From Blattamonas nauphoetae (taxonomy: Eukaryota; Preaxostyla; Oxymonadida), in the NCBI GenBank assembly GCA_033064195.1, contig JARBJD010000238.1:1-64000 (forward strand): a DNA stretch of 64,000 nt. The letters are read 5' to 3'. The number at the start of each line of letters is the position of its first letter. Within the stretch, counting starts at the first letter, position 1. The notes beneath the pieces are model-generated. The model did not search any database and had not been told where the DNA came from. It saw nothing but the letters and a program-made list of their open reading frames with translations. Below, in pieces: positions 42,242 through 52,040 of this stretch. Both the position numbers and the translations under genes were made by a program.

Positions 42242-43006
42242 CTATGCCTTTCCACATCCAGCTGGATTCTCCCAGTCAACCCATACACGACCTTGCCTGA
42301 GAGAGGAGAGGAGATCGTAAGAGATTGATAAGATGAGAGAGAGTTGATAAATGTGAAGGAGAGGGGGATGAAAAAGAGAGCGATGACGTGTTGATGATGA
42401 GGAGGTGAGCATACATTTTATGGAATCCCATCGACGATCTGCGGCTGCATGACAGTTTGATCCCAAAGGTGTCTTTTATCTTGTCTGTCAAAGAGAGGAG
42501 AAGGGAGAATGATAAGTGAAAAAAAGAGAAGAAGATAAATAAGAAAGTTGATGTTGACTGAAGATATTTTCATGAATTCAAGCTGAAAACGACATTGATA
42601 AAAAGTAAAGTCTCGGTGCTCGGATTCGACATACAAGTGAAATAAAGACCCTTTGTCCGGTCAATAAGCTCAACAGTCTCACATCCTTGGTTTGCGAGGA
42701 CTGTGCAGTAATTGCCTTGTTTCTTGAAGGCCCATGTTCCCTTCGGGATGTTGTCACAGCCATATTTTGTTCCGTCAACGTCGCCACGCAGGTTGAAGAA
42801 ATATTTGTCGTCCAGTGTGAAGTTGTAGGCATATCCGCTGCAAGAGAGATCATAATTTACAAAGCACAGCCAGATTTGAATAGGAAAAGGATGTGATGAA
42901 CAAAATTTAGCACACACCCGTCGTTGGTCAGGCTTTCAATTGGAAAAGTGATTCCATTGAGGCGAAAAGCAGATGCCAAATTAAAAAGTGAGAGTACGGC
43001 AAGCAT
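42242..43006 (-). CDS. Secreted MRH-like (mannose-6-phosphate receptor homology) protein, four exons
   Basis: Exons 43006-42918, 42837-42635, 42484-42415 and 42296-42242 (introns 80, 150 and 118 nt, all GT-AG, phases consistent) give 138 aa. MLAVLSLFNLASA is a signal peptide. The body shows the MRH pattern: YNFTLDDKYFFNL, GCDNIPKGTWAF, YCTVL, KGLYFTYK, then IKLSCSRRSS and a final WVDWENPAGC. Such domains bind mannose-type glycans in the secretory pathway (glucosidase II beta, OS-9, Atg27, MPR families). No membrane helix follows, so it should be soluble in the lumen or secreted. Which MRH family it belongs to is open. Confidence 0.75.
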
Positions 43007-43102
43007 GGAGTAATGATGTTGATCGAAGTAAAATTCAAAATATTCTCTAAGTTTTGATGTTATGTTCGAAATAGTGTGAAAACAATCCAAAGAAATTGTG
43101 AT

Positions 43103-43327
43103 ATGAGTAACGAAAGCGAAAAGAAAGAAAGATTGAAGGTACAAAAAGTGTTAAAACATCTTTGTCAACTTTGCGTTAGATTCGGCAGCTTGAACGAGGA
43201 AAAAAAGTATGACGACGAAAATAGCGTCGGTAACGAAGGGTTAAGATCATTACTGAAGTCTGGCCGAGCTGTGAGTTCAAATAGTCGAGATTCGACACTG
43301 TCAAAAGTTGATGTTGACAGAGAATGA
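43103..43327 (+). CDS. Short charged hypothetical protein
   Basis: 74 aa starting MSNESEKKERLKVQ and divergent from the MRH gene (96 bp apart). It is Lys/Glu-rich then Ser-rich, and begins with an amphipathic helix (VQKVLKHLCQLCVRF). There is no recognised domain. A spliced continuation is possible, because a TTTCAG acceptor-like site lies near 43420. Confidence that it is real rests on position and codon pattern only. Confidence 0.4.
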   Translation: MSNESEKKERLKVQKVLKHLCQLCVRFGSLNEEKKYDDENSVGNEGLRSLLKSGRAVSSNSRDSTLSKVDVDRE

Positions 43328-43484
43328 GTAATGCGTAAATAGAGCCCATGAATCTTGTATACAGCTTCTATCACAGGATTGATGCTGTTATTATATCCAA
43401 AACATCTAATAAAAATTTCAGTGAGGAAGGAAGATCAAACCACACAGATGCTTCGGAGTCTGTTTCTGGCTGAAGAAGAACGAT

Positions 43485-44363
43485 TCACCAGGAATCCATG
43501 CCCATCCTGTCCGCTGTTTGGACGTATTCTTCGTAGCTCACATTCACTTTCCAGTCTCTCAACAGCAACACGCCCAGTTCGATCTCGTTCAGAAGAAACA
43601 GAGGGACGCCGAACGAGGAAGCAAAGAACTCGTTTCTGATCGGAGCATCGGCGCTGACCTTGTGCATCAACATCACACACGTGAGAAGTGTCGCATGAAG
43701 GTTATTTCGGACGAGGACGAAAAAGGGATGGTGCCAGTGGAGTGAGCATATGGAGGCAAACAGAGAAACTCCCCCAATCAGCTCCACTCTTCTGATTCGG
43801 AATGAATTCGACAGCACGCCGATCATGCGAGCGATCAGAAGACAGAAATCGTCTTCGGGCATCATTTCGTTGATTTGGTTGGCGAGGCTGAAAAGCGGCA
43901 TTCGGGCGAGGTTTTCGGAGCAACAGACGCAGTAGAGTGGATTAGGATCAGTTGGAGGGGGAGGGGATGTTCGAGTGAGGGAGTACACCAGCTCAGTGAC
44001 GAAGTGCGATGTTGGGGCGAGGGTCGACTGATCAATCGGAACAGTTTGGATTATGGGAGAGGGAGGGTGTGGGGGAGGGTGTTGGAGTTGAGGGAGGACT
44101 CGTGGAACCGTTGGTGGAGGACTATGTGAGCGTGGCCGATCGGTTGATCGCGTTTGTGAAGAATTCGTGGTTGAAGTGGTTGATCTTCGCTGATTTGGAC
44201 GAGATTGAGTCCGGGCAGTCATCATTGTATTTGATGTGGTCGGTCTGGAGATAGATGTGCGGGCCTTCGGACGCGAAACAGATGCGGCAGTTTTTGATGA
44301 ATCGCGGGGACGCAGACTTCTGCAAAATTGATTCTGTGATGAAGATGGTTGGTGTGTGGACAT
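43485..44363 (-). CDS. Cyclin, Pho80/PCL-like
   Basis: 292 aa from MSTHQPSSS. The frame is open further up to an ATG at 44507, but that extension looks like leader sequence. The first ~120 residues are Ser/Thr/Pro/Arg-rich and disordered (PPHPPSP). The C-terminal ~160 form a cyclin box: LIGGVSLFASIC, an LLTCVMLMHKVSADAPIRNEFFA helix pair and LLNEIELGVLLLRDWKVNVSYEEY, closely matching the Pho80/PCL pattern (lN.lE..fL..ldf.v). Such cyclins activate Pho85/CDK5-type kinases. The partner kinase is not in the window. Confidence 0.8.
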   Translation of the reverse strand: MSTHQPSSSQNQFCRSLRPRDSSKTAASVSRPKARTSISRPTTSNTMMTARTQSRPNQRRSTTSTTNSSQTRSTDRPRSHSPPPTVPRVLPQLQHPPPHPPSPIIQTVPIDQSTLAPTSHFVTELVYSLTRTSPPPPTDPNPLYCVCCSENLARMPLFSLANQINEMMPEDDFCLLIARMIGVLSNSFRIRRVELIGGVSLFASICSLHWHHPFFVLVRNNLHATLLTCVMLMHKVSADAPIRNEFFASSFGVPLFLLNEIELGVLLLRDWKVNVSYEEYVQTADRMGMDSW

Positions 44364-44629
44364 AGCGGAGATATGATAGTTGATATAACGGAACGACGAT
44401 AATGTGAAATGATGGCGGTTTAATTTTGATGGATCTCGAAGCGCCAGAATAAGCATGTCACGATTCCGCGAAAAAATGGTCTTATCTCCATTTGGTGATT
44501 CTGTCAAGTGGAGATGAGACCTTTTTGTCTGACGATCTATCTTTTATCAACACGAAACGGGGTTTTTTCTGCCAACAAGGTGAAAGATACCTCCATATCA
44601 CCCAATACCTGCTCTTTATCCTTCTTCTG

Positions 44630-44851
44630 TTAGAATAGGGAATCAAGAAGAGGAAAGTCTCGCAATGAGTGCGGATCTCCAGAGATTTGGTGGGCAAGGT
44701 CCAATTCCCATATGGGCGATTCTGAATGAAAGGACGCGTGCGTTACAACTCCGTCAACATTTGAAAGATCGTTGAGAAAGCTATTCATCTCCCAGGAACA
44801 ATCAAAATCTCCATCTTGAAGGTTTATATTATCTCTTTTTTTCATTTTCAC
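44630..44851 (-). CDS. Possible small protein or exon
   Basis: 73 codons (MKMKKRDNINLQDGDFDC to LPLLDSLF-like end) with acidic, structured-looking composition. No homologue is recognised and no neighbouring exon is placed. It could equally be a first exon or chance. Confidence 0.25.
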   Translation of the reverse strand: MKMKKRDNINLQDGDFDCSWEMNSFLNDLSNVDGVVTHASFHSESPIWELDLAHQISGDPHSLRDFPLLDSLF

Positions 44852-45649
44852 TCACTTTTCTACAAATTCAAAGATCAGGTGACTCATTCTCCATCAAACA
44901 ACTTTAATCGGTCAGATCGATGATTGAACCGACCTTATACCGTGTATTGCATGCGATTCTTTTGGTTTGTGTCATTTATTTCGTTCACATTGACAGACAC
45001 TCAGCACTTTTTTCAGGTGAGACGGATCGTGTCTAACAGGCAGAAAACAATCTGGCCTGTTCACCTATCTGATGCTTTCTCCTGTTTTCACTCGATCATG
45101 TATCTTTTGTCATGAATTTCTCATCTTATAGATCACAAACTGACACGGACTTGTTGATCGTCCTCCTTGTCCTCTAATTCAGATCAATCTCAATTTCCCT
45201 TCACTTTATATCTCAAACCACCTTAATTGGATATGTCTCTCCAATTCTTAAGTCTAAATTCATCAATCTTGTCGAATCTTCCGATCCGCACTTTTCACGT
45301 CTTTTTCTTCAATAGATGTATTTGTATTGGTTCTCTCACACAGAATAGGGTTTTTACGTTGTTTTACATCATTTCTCCATTTTTCAACTTGTTCTGTGAT
45401 AAAAAGTGTGCAAAAGTGTCCGGATCAAAAAATGGCTTTATCGAACGCGATCCTACTTGAAATCCAGTAATTCACTCTTTTTCTGTCGACTAAACAGATG
45501 AACGGTAATTGTGCAAAAAATGATTTTTTGGGACGCACCATAGTGTTTTGCGACCTTTCAAAGAGAATCGCCCATATCGTTTTCTTTACCTTTCCACAGA
45601 GGATACGCCTTCTCACAGAGATAGTGTTCCACCCATATATACAGAATTT
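44852..45649. other. Intergenic, nothing recognised
   Basis: T-rich sequence with short ORFs only. The frame of the next gene is open from 45548, but the first ~34 codons look like leader sequence. Confidence 0.5.
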
Positions 45650-46150
45650 ATGTCAATTTTAAACTGCTGTTGTCCAGAGAAGAAGCGTTCAGGAAAATCG
45701 TCATCTGACAGAATTATTGAAGAACCTCTCGTCCCGAAGAAGAAAAATCCTTCTAAAACCACCACTAAACAAACCCCTGCCAAGTCAACTCAAACATCTC
45801 AATCTCGTACACCTCTTCGATCGATACTGCCACTGCCAAAGAAGACATCAACAAAAACTGATCTCTCGAAAACTAAACAAAGATCCGAAGTTGATACACC
45901 TGAAATGGAGAAGAACACTCCACACCAACGTCAGACGGTGATTGATCATAATTCACATCGCCTGAAAGAAGACAAAAGCAAGGCGTCGTCTGACTTCGAA
46001 GCAGCCACCGACTTTTCATTCAGCCAAACACTTGTCAAAAGTACTCGACGCCCTCAGCTGTCTGATAATCTTGATCTCGATGACGTGCCAGAGATGCGGA
46101 AGGAGCAAAGCCAGGCGAAACAAGATGCTGAAGTCGAGGAGCTTTTCTGA
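45650..46150 (+). CDS. Low-complexity protein with N-terminal cysteine cluster
   Basis: 166 aa from MSILNCCCPEKK. The frame extends upstream to 45548, but this Met sits at the cysteine cluster. Three adjacent cysteines followed by basic residues near the start suggest palmitoylation and membrane association (inference). The rest is Lys/Ser/Thr-rich and disordered, ending in an acidic DNLDLDDVPEM stretch and EVEELF. The tail is faintly like IFT43, but I do not assign it. Confidence 0.55.
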   Translation: MSILNCCCPEKKRSGKSSSDRIIEEPLVPKKKNPSKTTTKQTPAKSTQTSQSRTPLRSILPLPKKTSTKTDLSKTKQRSEVDTPEMEKNTPHQRQTVIDHNSHRLKEDKSKASSDFEAATDFSFSQTLVKSTRRPQLSDNLDLDDVPEMRKEQSQAKQDAEVEELF

Positions 46151-46431
46151 TTCATTAAGAGCCAATATTCATTCAACCGGCCTTTTCGGCATCTATCTCA
46201 TGTGTTTGTCTCATTTAACCATCTTTCCTTTGCTACTTTGCATCTTCAATGATATACATTCGCGACTTATTCGTTTTCGCAATTGCTCTTCACCAGGAAT
46301 TTTTCGATGAGTAATCAGCCGTTCTTCCTCTATCTCTGTTGATTAGACAACCTGGGTGAGAGAATTTTGTCTTGTGATCACAATTGCAGCTGCATTGACC
46401 TGAACAGTGGGAAGATCCTCTTTCGGTATCA
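46151..46431. other. Intergenic, nothing recognised
   Basis: T-rich spacer between the cysteine-cluster gene and the ARM-like pseudogene start. Confidence 0.4.
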
Positions 46432-46713
46432 ATGAAACACACAATTCTTGCTTTGAACGCACCATATGATGCCTCTCATCATTATTCACAGGCTTCACCT
46501 TCACCTGTCAACCCTTTGCAAGAACCATTCCTGACTTTCATAGTACCCGGACAAACCCGGTATCTCCGATAAACCCGTTTCGTAACATCCACTTCATCTT
46601 TCTCCTCCCCTTCTGAGAACTGATCTGTCAACGTCGTAAGTAAATGTCAGGGTGAATTCTGGAATGTGAGGTGACTTCGTTCTGACTTTGTTGAACAGGT
46701 ATGGGACTTTTGA

Positions 46714-47049
46714 ATGGAGGAAACCGCGGAGCAGCAGACGCCAGAAATACTTGCATTCCTGTTGCAGCCACACAGGAGAACCCGAAAGGCGAATGCTCCA
46801 ACCACAGTGACTCTTGATGATGGTGAGATAATCAATATCAAGGACATCACATTGGAGGCAGAGGATACACTGACTGATGGACAAAAGCGGAGAGCAAGGA
46901 ACAGGATACTCGTCGGAAGACCGATCCAAAGACAAGGTCGACCTTCTTTTCTGATTGGGGACGAAAATGACAGACTGCATCGCGAAATGATGGAGTTGAT
47001 TGATTCTGGGTACAACCCAACCTATCAAGATATCTCCGAGATGGTATGA
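46714..47049 (+). CDS. pogo-like transposase, N-terminal frame
   Basis: 111 codons (MEETAEQQTPEIL to YQDISEMV). It is charged and includes a RRARNRILVGRPIQRQGRP stretch likely to be the DNA-binding region. It stops at TGA 47047, where the second frame begins. A 26-27-nt removal would join the two, but no GT-AG boundary gives the right phase, so a frameshift is the simpler reading. Confidence 0.65.
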   Translation: MEETAEQQTPEILAFLLQPHRRTRKANAPTTVTLDDGEIINIKDITLEAEDTLTDGQKRRARNRILVGRPIQRQGRPSFLIGDENDRLHREMMELIDSGYNPTYQDISEMV

Positions 47050-48380
47050 GATTCAATTCCAATTTCACAGTCTTGAAGGCATTGGTCATTGCTCAGGCTC
47101 GCACATGTCTGAAAGCCACAAACTTGCACAAACCGAGCTCTGACTGGGCCAGAAAATGGTACAAACAGTTTCCTAATCTTCATGCCAAGAGACCAGAACC
47201 GATGGAAGAGGCGAGACGGCGAGCAAAATCGAGAGCTCATGTCCGACCTTTCTTTGAACAGCTTGCTCAACTCAAACGACAACATGATTACAGCCCATCT
47301 CTAATATTCAATGCTGACGAAACGAGCTTACTCACGACAGAGAATATTACAGCGTTCAGAATCGGGTTGAAATCTCTCAAGAAGACCTTCGTCAACCCAG
47401 TGCACAAGATTTTCTCCTGCACACTCTTCTTCATCACTTGTGCGGATGGGGAGACTTTCACGACCCATATCATACTTCCTGATCGACATTATTGCGAAGC
47501 CCTCCAGAATTATCTCCCTGTTCATTTTAAGCTGCACATATCTGATCGCGGCTGGATGAACAAAGAAATCTTCGGTGATATCATCAAAGACCATCTCCTT
47601 TCCGATATCGCACAAAGAAAGAAAGATAAAGGTATCTCTGAAGAATCAAGGGCCCTACTTATTTTGGACGGTCACTCCAGTCGTCGGATTCCAGATTTGT
47701 GGCGGGATGTTGCCTTGCAAGGGCTCGACGTGCTCTGCCTCCCCGCTAACACTAGTAGCTTCCTCCAACCAAACGACTTGTATTCTAATGCAAATTTTAA
47801 AACAGAGATGAAAACGATGCCACCGTTCCCATCCAAGTCACTTCGCGACACAGCTCTGATCCCCTGGCTTTCAAAACTCGAAGGGAAAGTACAGCGAGCT
47901 TTGATCAAGGAGACTGTACAAAAATCGTTCCGAGATACTGGGATCGAACCCTTCGATAGCAATCTCATTCTGACTCCACTGCCAGAAGGGGCTCCTCCAA
48001 TTGAAACTGGTGGATTCTCCCTCTCGTGTAAGGTTTTAGGCAACCAATCCGTCCAAGAAGCTTGGAGGAGACACATCAATGAACGTCTTCCAGCAAACAG
48101 GAGAGACAATGGCGTCGATGTTTGGGATGATGATTATTCAGGAGACCCAATGGATGTTGTTTTTTCCATCAAGCAATTACTCAGTGGTGAGGAGCTGATG
48201 CAAACAATGGAAGAATCGGATGAAAGCGATGCCGAACTGGAGGAAGGAGCGCAGCACATCCAGAAACACAAACGACGACATAGTTCAAGGGACGATGAAG
48301 AGAACGAGCTCGAAGCACACAGAATAATCTCTCGCGCACCAGGGAAGAGACCAATAAAGCTCAGAACAAACTTCGACTAG
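47046..48380 (+). CDS. pogo/Tigger-like DDE transposase, catalytic part
   Basis: 444 codons. A CENP-B-like HTH tail (PSSDWARKWYKQFPNL) precedes the DDE_1 core: IFNADETSLL (first D), ALLILDGHSSRR (second D) and LPANTSSFLQPNDLYSN (third D). An acidic, disordered C-terminus follows. The family cuts and pastes DNA at TA. All three acids are present, but the upstream frame break makes activity of this copy doubtful. Confidence 0.85.
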   Translation: MRFNSNFTVLKALVIAQARTCLKATNLHKPSSDWARKWYKQFPNLHAKRPEPMEEARRRAKSRAHVRPFFEQLAQLKRQHDYSPSLIFNADETSLLTTENITAFRIGLKSLKKTFVNPVHKIFSCTLFFITCADGETFTTHIILPDRHYCEALQNYLPVHFKLHISDRGWMNKEIFGDIIKDHLLSDIAQRKKDKGISEESRALLILDGHSSRRIPDLWRDVALQGLDVLCLPANTSSFLQPNDLYSNANFKTEMKTMPPFPSKSLRDTALIPWLSKLEGKVQRALIKETVQKSFRDTGIEPFDSNLILTPLPEGAPPIETGGFSLSCKVLGNQSVQEAWRRHINERLPANRRDNGVDVWDDDYSGDPMDVVFSIKQLLSGEELMQTMEESDESDAELEEGAQHIQKHKRRHSSRDDEENELEAHRIISRAPGKRPIKLRTNFD

Positions 48381-48574
48381 ATCTGACCCCTTCCATTTCA
48401 TTTTCTTTATTTGAAAGATGATTGTAGTCTTCAAGAATGATTCAGAGAAACAAGCACGTGGAGTGGAAGGTTTAGCAGGGAGAAGAATTGACACAGGTGC
48501 ATTAATGTCGATCGCTTTAACGGGTTTATCCGCTCTAACGGGTTTGTCCGGGTACTATCACTTCGAACTCTAAA

Positions 48575-49579
48575 ATGTCGTTTGAGGATAAATCAGCCAT
48601 TTACTGCTCACTAGTTGCCCTTGTGAAAGCTGAATATTCGTTTGACAATACCCTCCAAAACAGGGCTGCCCGATTTCTGAAGCGCCTCAAGCCGAAATGG
48701 GGCGACAAACAACTTGCGGCGAAACTCGTGACTGACCTCGTGCCATCTTCAGATGGATCACCTTCTGGCTTTGTGGAGAGCATTCTGACTCTCCTGTCCT
48801 CTCCCCACTTGACTATAGTTTCAGCAGCGTTGTCGGTCCTTCACAACACAAACATTTACTCAACATTGGACATTCGATGTCGTCTCGTGGAGTCTGATCT
48901 AGTCAGCAAAGTGTTAGCAATTGTCCAGCCTCAAACCCTGCCAATATCAGAAAATGGAACAATGCTCAACAAGCTCAATTTGGTCATCATCGAATACCTC
49001 AAACTCGCTCACCCTTCTACTGTCAGTGAACTTGGCCTCACGACTGCAATTGACAAATACAACCATTGTGAATTGATCTTCCAGAGGGTTATGCTCCCAT
49101 CGTCCCAATTTGTGACGTTTCTGATCTCGAATCGACACATTCTCAGTGGAGGCTTATTGAACTCGTTCATGCACATTTTATGTGCACGTCTCCAAACGGG
49201 CCCTTTTCATCGTCCAACATTGGAGTTTGTTCTCGCATCTCCGATTGCGATGGCATTCTCAAGTTGTCTCTCGTTCATCGAAAACGATTTTCGTCTCTGG
49301 GTTCATCTCCTCAACATCAACAGTTCACTGGATGAATGGAATGCACCAGACCCAGAAGTTGTCCAATCTGGAAAACAGATGATACAAGCTCTGTTTTCGG
49401 AAGGCTTCGAAGACACACTCGAACAGACGCTGAAACATGACAAGAGCGAATCATTTGGCGACGAAGTTGTCGAGACGTGTCATTCAATCTCGCAATTGCT
49501 GGGATCGAATGTGGAATTCACTGAAAACGATGACGAAGAAGACTTTGAGAACGAATCCGACTCTTTCGAAGATTTCTAA
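48575..49579 (+). CDS. ARM-like paralogue 1, open 3' part
   Basis: 334 aa from an internal Met. Helical repeats show KAEYSFDNTLQNRAARFL, SSPHLTIVSAALSVL, QFVTFLISNRHIL, HRPTLEFVLASPIAMAFSS and SEGFEDTLEQTL, then an acidic tail (DDEEDFENESDSFEDF). All of these motifs recur in the four neighbours. A soluble helical-repeat scaffold is the likely product if expressed. See the pseudogene entry for the missing 5' end. Its last ~260 bases are identical to the inverted copy at 56.3-56.55 kb. Confidence 0.7.
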   Translation: MSFEDKSAIYCSLVALVKAEYSFDNTLQNRAARFLKRLKPKWGDKQLAAKLVTDLVPSSDGSPSGFVESILTLLSSPHLTIVSAALSVLHNTNIYSTLDIRCRLVESDLVSKVLAIVQPQTLPISENGTMLNKLNLVIIEYLKLAHPSTVSELGLTTAIDKYNHCELIFQRVMLPSSQFVTFLISNRHILSGGLLNSFMHILCARLQTGPFHRPTLEFVLASPIAMAFSSCLSFIENDFRLWVHLLNINSSLDEWNAPDPEVVQSGKQMIQALFSEGFEDTLEQTLKHDKSESFGDEVVETCHSISQLLGSNVEFTENDDEEDFENESDSFEDF

Positions 49580-49920
49580 CATATTTCTGTGGACTCTCCT
49601 CGGATGTTGGGAATGCATTGATTGCTGGTGCTGATGAACAGATTCAGGGATCGCCTCCAATCGTCCAGAAATGGTTTTCTCTTTTGGGATTGTCGTTCTC
49701 AACGCAGCTGTCTTTGACTGTCAACTCGTCAACCATCCTCTCTCCAAACAATTTCTGGTATCTCTGTTCGATGTATTGTGACCAGATTATCTTTCCCAAT
49801 CTCGACTTTTGGACCATCTCAGAAACACATCTCGTTTAACTCGACGAAATGTGATGCGCCCCGCATTCCCGCCATTTGTCAGCCATCCACGATCTGCTTG
49901 AGACGTGTTTGTGTTTTTTG
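49580..49920 (+). repeat. Conserved 3' module, copy 1
   Basis: Begins TTTCTGTGGACTCTCCTCGG, a sequence also found after paralogues 2 and 3 and (inverted) paralogue 4. It marks the duplicated unit. Two frames are partly open, so it may be a former coding exon. Confidence 0.6.
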
Positions 49921-50586
49921 CGCTTCAAACATTATGTTCAATCAGCTGTGTCTGTTTTTTGTTCATTCACCATCTTCAACTCCTTTTGTCTCATCTCTTC
50001 GTCATCATTTTCTCTTCTCCTCTCCCAACAGCTTCAACTCGGGATTTTAGTCCTTTATGCGCGAACTCCTTCATTCGTGATGAAGAATCGTTTGTCACCA
50101 CCACACCAATATCGGAGTTTGTCATTCCATTCAATCATTCGTTGATGCTTAGTCAATGTCTGGTGGACAAAAGTTGATTTCACTGACCATCCTCTGTTCA
50201 TATGCCGAATTATCTGTCATCTCTAAACACGAGCTCATTTTCACTGAACTGAACGATCTCGACCTTGAATAACACACACCAGCCTTCTCATTGTCCGAAC
50301 ATACCATTTCTGAACACACATGCGGTTCTTATCTCTTCGCCATGAACGAGAATCGTCGTCACTCTTTGCTTTTGAAAAGCGATCATTGTGTTTATGCGGA
50401 CATAGACTGAGATTTTCTCGATGAAAGTGCCACATGCCAGGCAGGAACATTCTCTTTATCAATATTCTTTTATTTCATTCTTCTCTTCGTCCTGATTGAA
50501 CTCCTTCGAACAATTCGAGTATTGTACAAATGGTTGGTTGAGAGTCTAACTAAGACGCACAATGGGTTGATCTTCTCAACATTTCA

Positions 50587-51660
50587 ATGGGGAACCAACT
50601 ATTTCGTTTGAGAACGGCTCCTGATCACAGTTTCCCGGATTCACGCAAATCCCTTTCAACAATCGATCCGGAACGTGAACCATTCCTCATTTTCGGTCTT
50701 CATACAGATTTATCATTCGTAGCTAAAACATCAATTTTCCGCTCACTAATTTCCCTGGTGAAAGTTGAATACCCGTTCGACAAAGCCCTTCAAGACAGAG
50801 CTGTCCAGTTTTTGAAGAGCCTCGAACCAAAACGGGGCGACAACGATTTCGCAGCGAAACTCGTTTTCCACCTTGTTCCCTCTTCAGATGGCTCGCCATC
50901 TGGCTTTACTGAGAGCATTATCACTCTCTTGTCGTCTCCGCATTCGACTGTTGTCACTGCAACGTTGTCGTTCCTCTACTTCACTCTGCTCAAAGCATCC
51001 CGTGAGCTTCGACTTCTCTTGGTTGACTCAGATCTCACCACCAAACTGTTAGCGACTGTTCAACCTCTCACACTGCCAATGTCAGAAAATGAAGCGATGC
51101 TCTATTTCACCAGAATCATCGACGGTCTCGCCAGCCTTGGATCTTCATCATCATCATTCTTGAATTTCAGCATCACAACTCCAGTCTACGAATTCAACGT
51201 TCGTGAAATGATCCTTCAGAAGGTCGTGATTCCATCGTCTCAATTTGTGACATTTCTGATCACAAATCGGTACATCTTCAATGAAGGTTTGACAAACTAC
51301 ATGATGAATCTATTGGGCACACTAATTGACATAGGCCCATTTCATCGCCCAACATTGGAGTTTGTTCTCGCATCTCCGATTGCGATGGCATTTTCGAGTT
51401 GTCTCTCGTTCATCGAAGGTGATCTTCTTCTCTGGAGCATACTCATCCAAATCATAAATTGGTTCGTCATTTGGAAGCCCGACGACAGAGAAGTTGTCCA
51501 ATCTGTAAAACGGATGATGCAAGCTCTGTTTTCGGAAGGCTTCGAAGACACACTCGAACAGATGTTGATGTCCGACAAGGATGGGCTCTGTGGTGGAACG
51601 CTTGTCAAAGAATGTTCTTCTATCTCACAGACATTCCTGGTCACAAATGTGAGGCTGTGA
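50587..51660 (+). CDS. ARM-like paralogue 2
   Basis: 357 aa, intact and intronless. N-terminus MGNQLFRLRTAPDHSF; REPFLIFGLHTDLSF matches the start region of paralogues 1 and 4. Repeats include KVEYPFDKALQDRAVQFL, SSPHSTVVTATLSFL, QFVTFLITNR, HRPTLEFVLASPIAMAFSS and SEGFEDTLEQML. No catalytic motif is seen, so a protein-binding scaffold is inferred. It ends TGA 51658, followed by the shared 3' module. Confidence 0.8.
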   Translation: MGNQLFRLRTAPDHSFPDSRKSLSTIDPEREPFLIFGLHTDLSFVAKTSIFRSLISLVKVEYPFDKALQDRAVQFLKSLEPKRGDNDFAAKLVFHLVPSSDGSPSGFTESIITLLSSPHSTVVTATLSFLYFTLLKASRELRLLLVDSDLTTKLLATVQPLTLPMSENEAMLYFTRIIDGLASLGSSSSSFLNFSITTPVYEFNVREMILQKVVIPSSQFVTFLITNRYIFNEGLTNYMMNLLGTLIDIGPFHRPTLEFVLASPIAMAFSSCLSFIEGDLLLWSILIQIINWFVIWKPDDREVVQSVKRMMQALFSEGFEDTLEQMLMSDKDGLCGGTLVKECSSISQTFLVTNVRL

Positions 51661-51699
51661 CCGAATGCATCTCAAACAACCAATCGAAGCCGCCTCTCT

Positions 51700-52040
51700 C
51701 GAATGGCTCCTCTTCATTTCTGTGGACTCTCCTCGGATGCTGGGAATGCACTGATTGCTGGTGCTGACGAACAGATTCTGGGATTGCCTCCAATCGTCCA
51801 GAAATGGTTTGCTCTTTTGGGTTCGTCGTTCTCAACGCGGCTGTCTTTGACTGTCACATCGTCAACCGTCCTCTCTCCAAACAATTCCTTGCGTCCCTGA
51901 ACGATGCATTATGATTAGATTGTCTTTCCCAATCTCGACTTCTGGACCATCTCCAAAACTCTTCTCGTTTATCTCGTCAAATGGGATGCACCCCGCATTC
52001 CCACCATTCCACGGCCATCCACAATATGTTTGAGGTGTGT
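51700..52040 (+). repeat. Conserved 3' module, copy 2
   Basis: Contains the TTTCTGTGGACTCTCCTCGG and CCTCCAATCGTCCAGAAATGG blocks shared with copies 1, 3 and the inverted copy. Confidence 0.6.

Larger units (their letters stand above)
46543..48555 (+). mobile_element. pogo/Tigger-like DNA transposon
   Basis: 2,013 bp with TIRs starting GTACCCGGACAAACCCG, extending imperfectly to ~40 bp (also ATAAACCCGTT inside), flanked by TA (46541-46542 and 48556-48557). It carries a DDE transposase split into two overlapping frames. TA target and DDE_1-type transposase place it in the Tc1/mariner-pogo group. Confidence 0.9.
46432..49579 (+). pseudogene. ARM-like paralogue 1, split by a pogo-like transposon
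   Basis: Host coding sequence runs 46432-46540 (MKHTILALNAPY to QEPFLTF), is interrupted by the 2,013-bp transposon, and resumes at 48558 (to MSFEDKSAIYCSLV and on). Paralogues 2 and 4 have EPFLIF or EPFLYF followed within ~8 residues by LSF..K, so the two pieces belong together. With one TA kept the frame is off by one at the junction, suggesting a lost T in TTTC as well. The downstream piece is otherwise open to TAA 49577. Confidence 0.75.
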
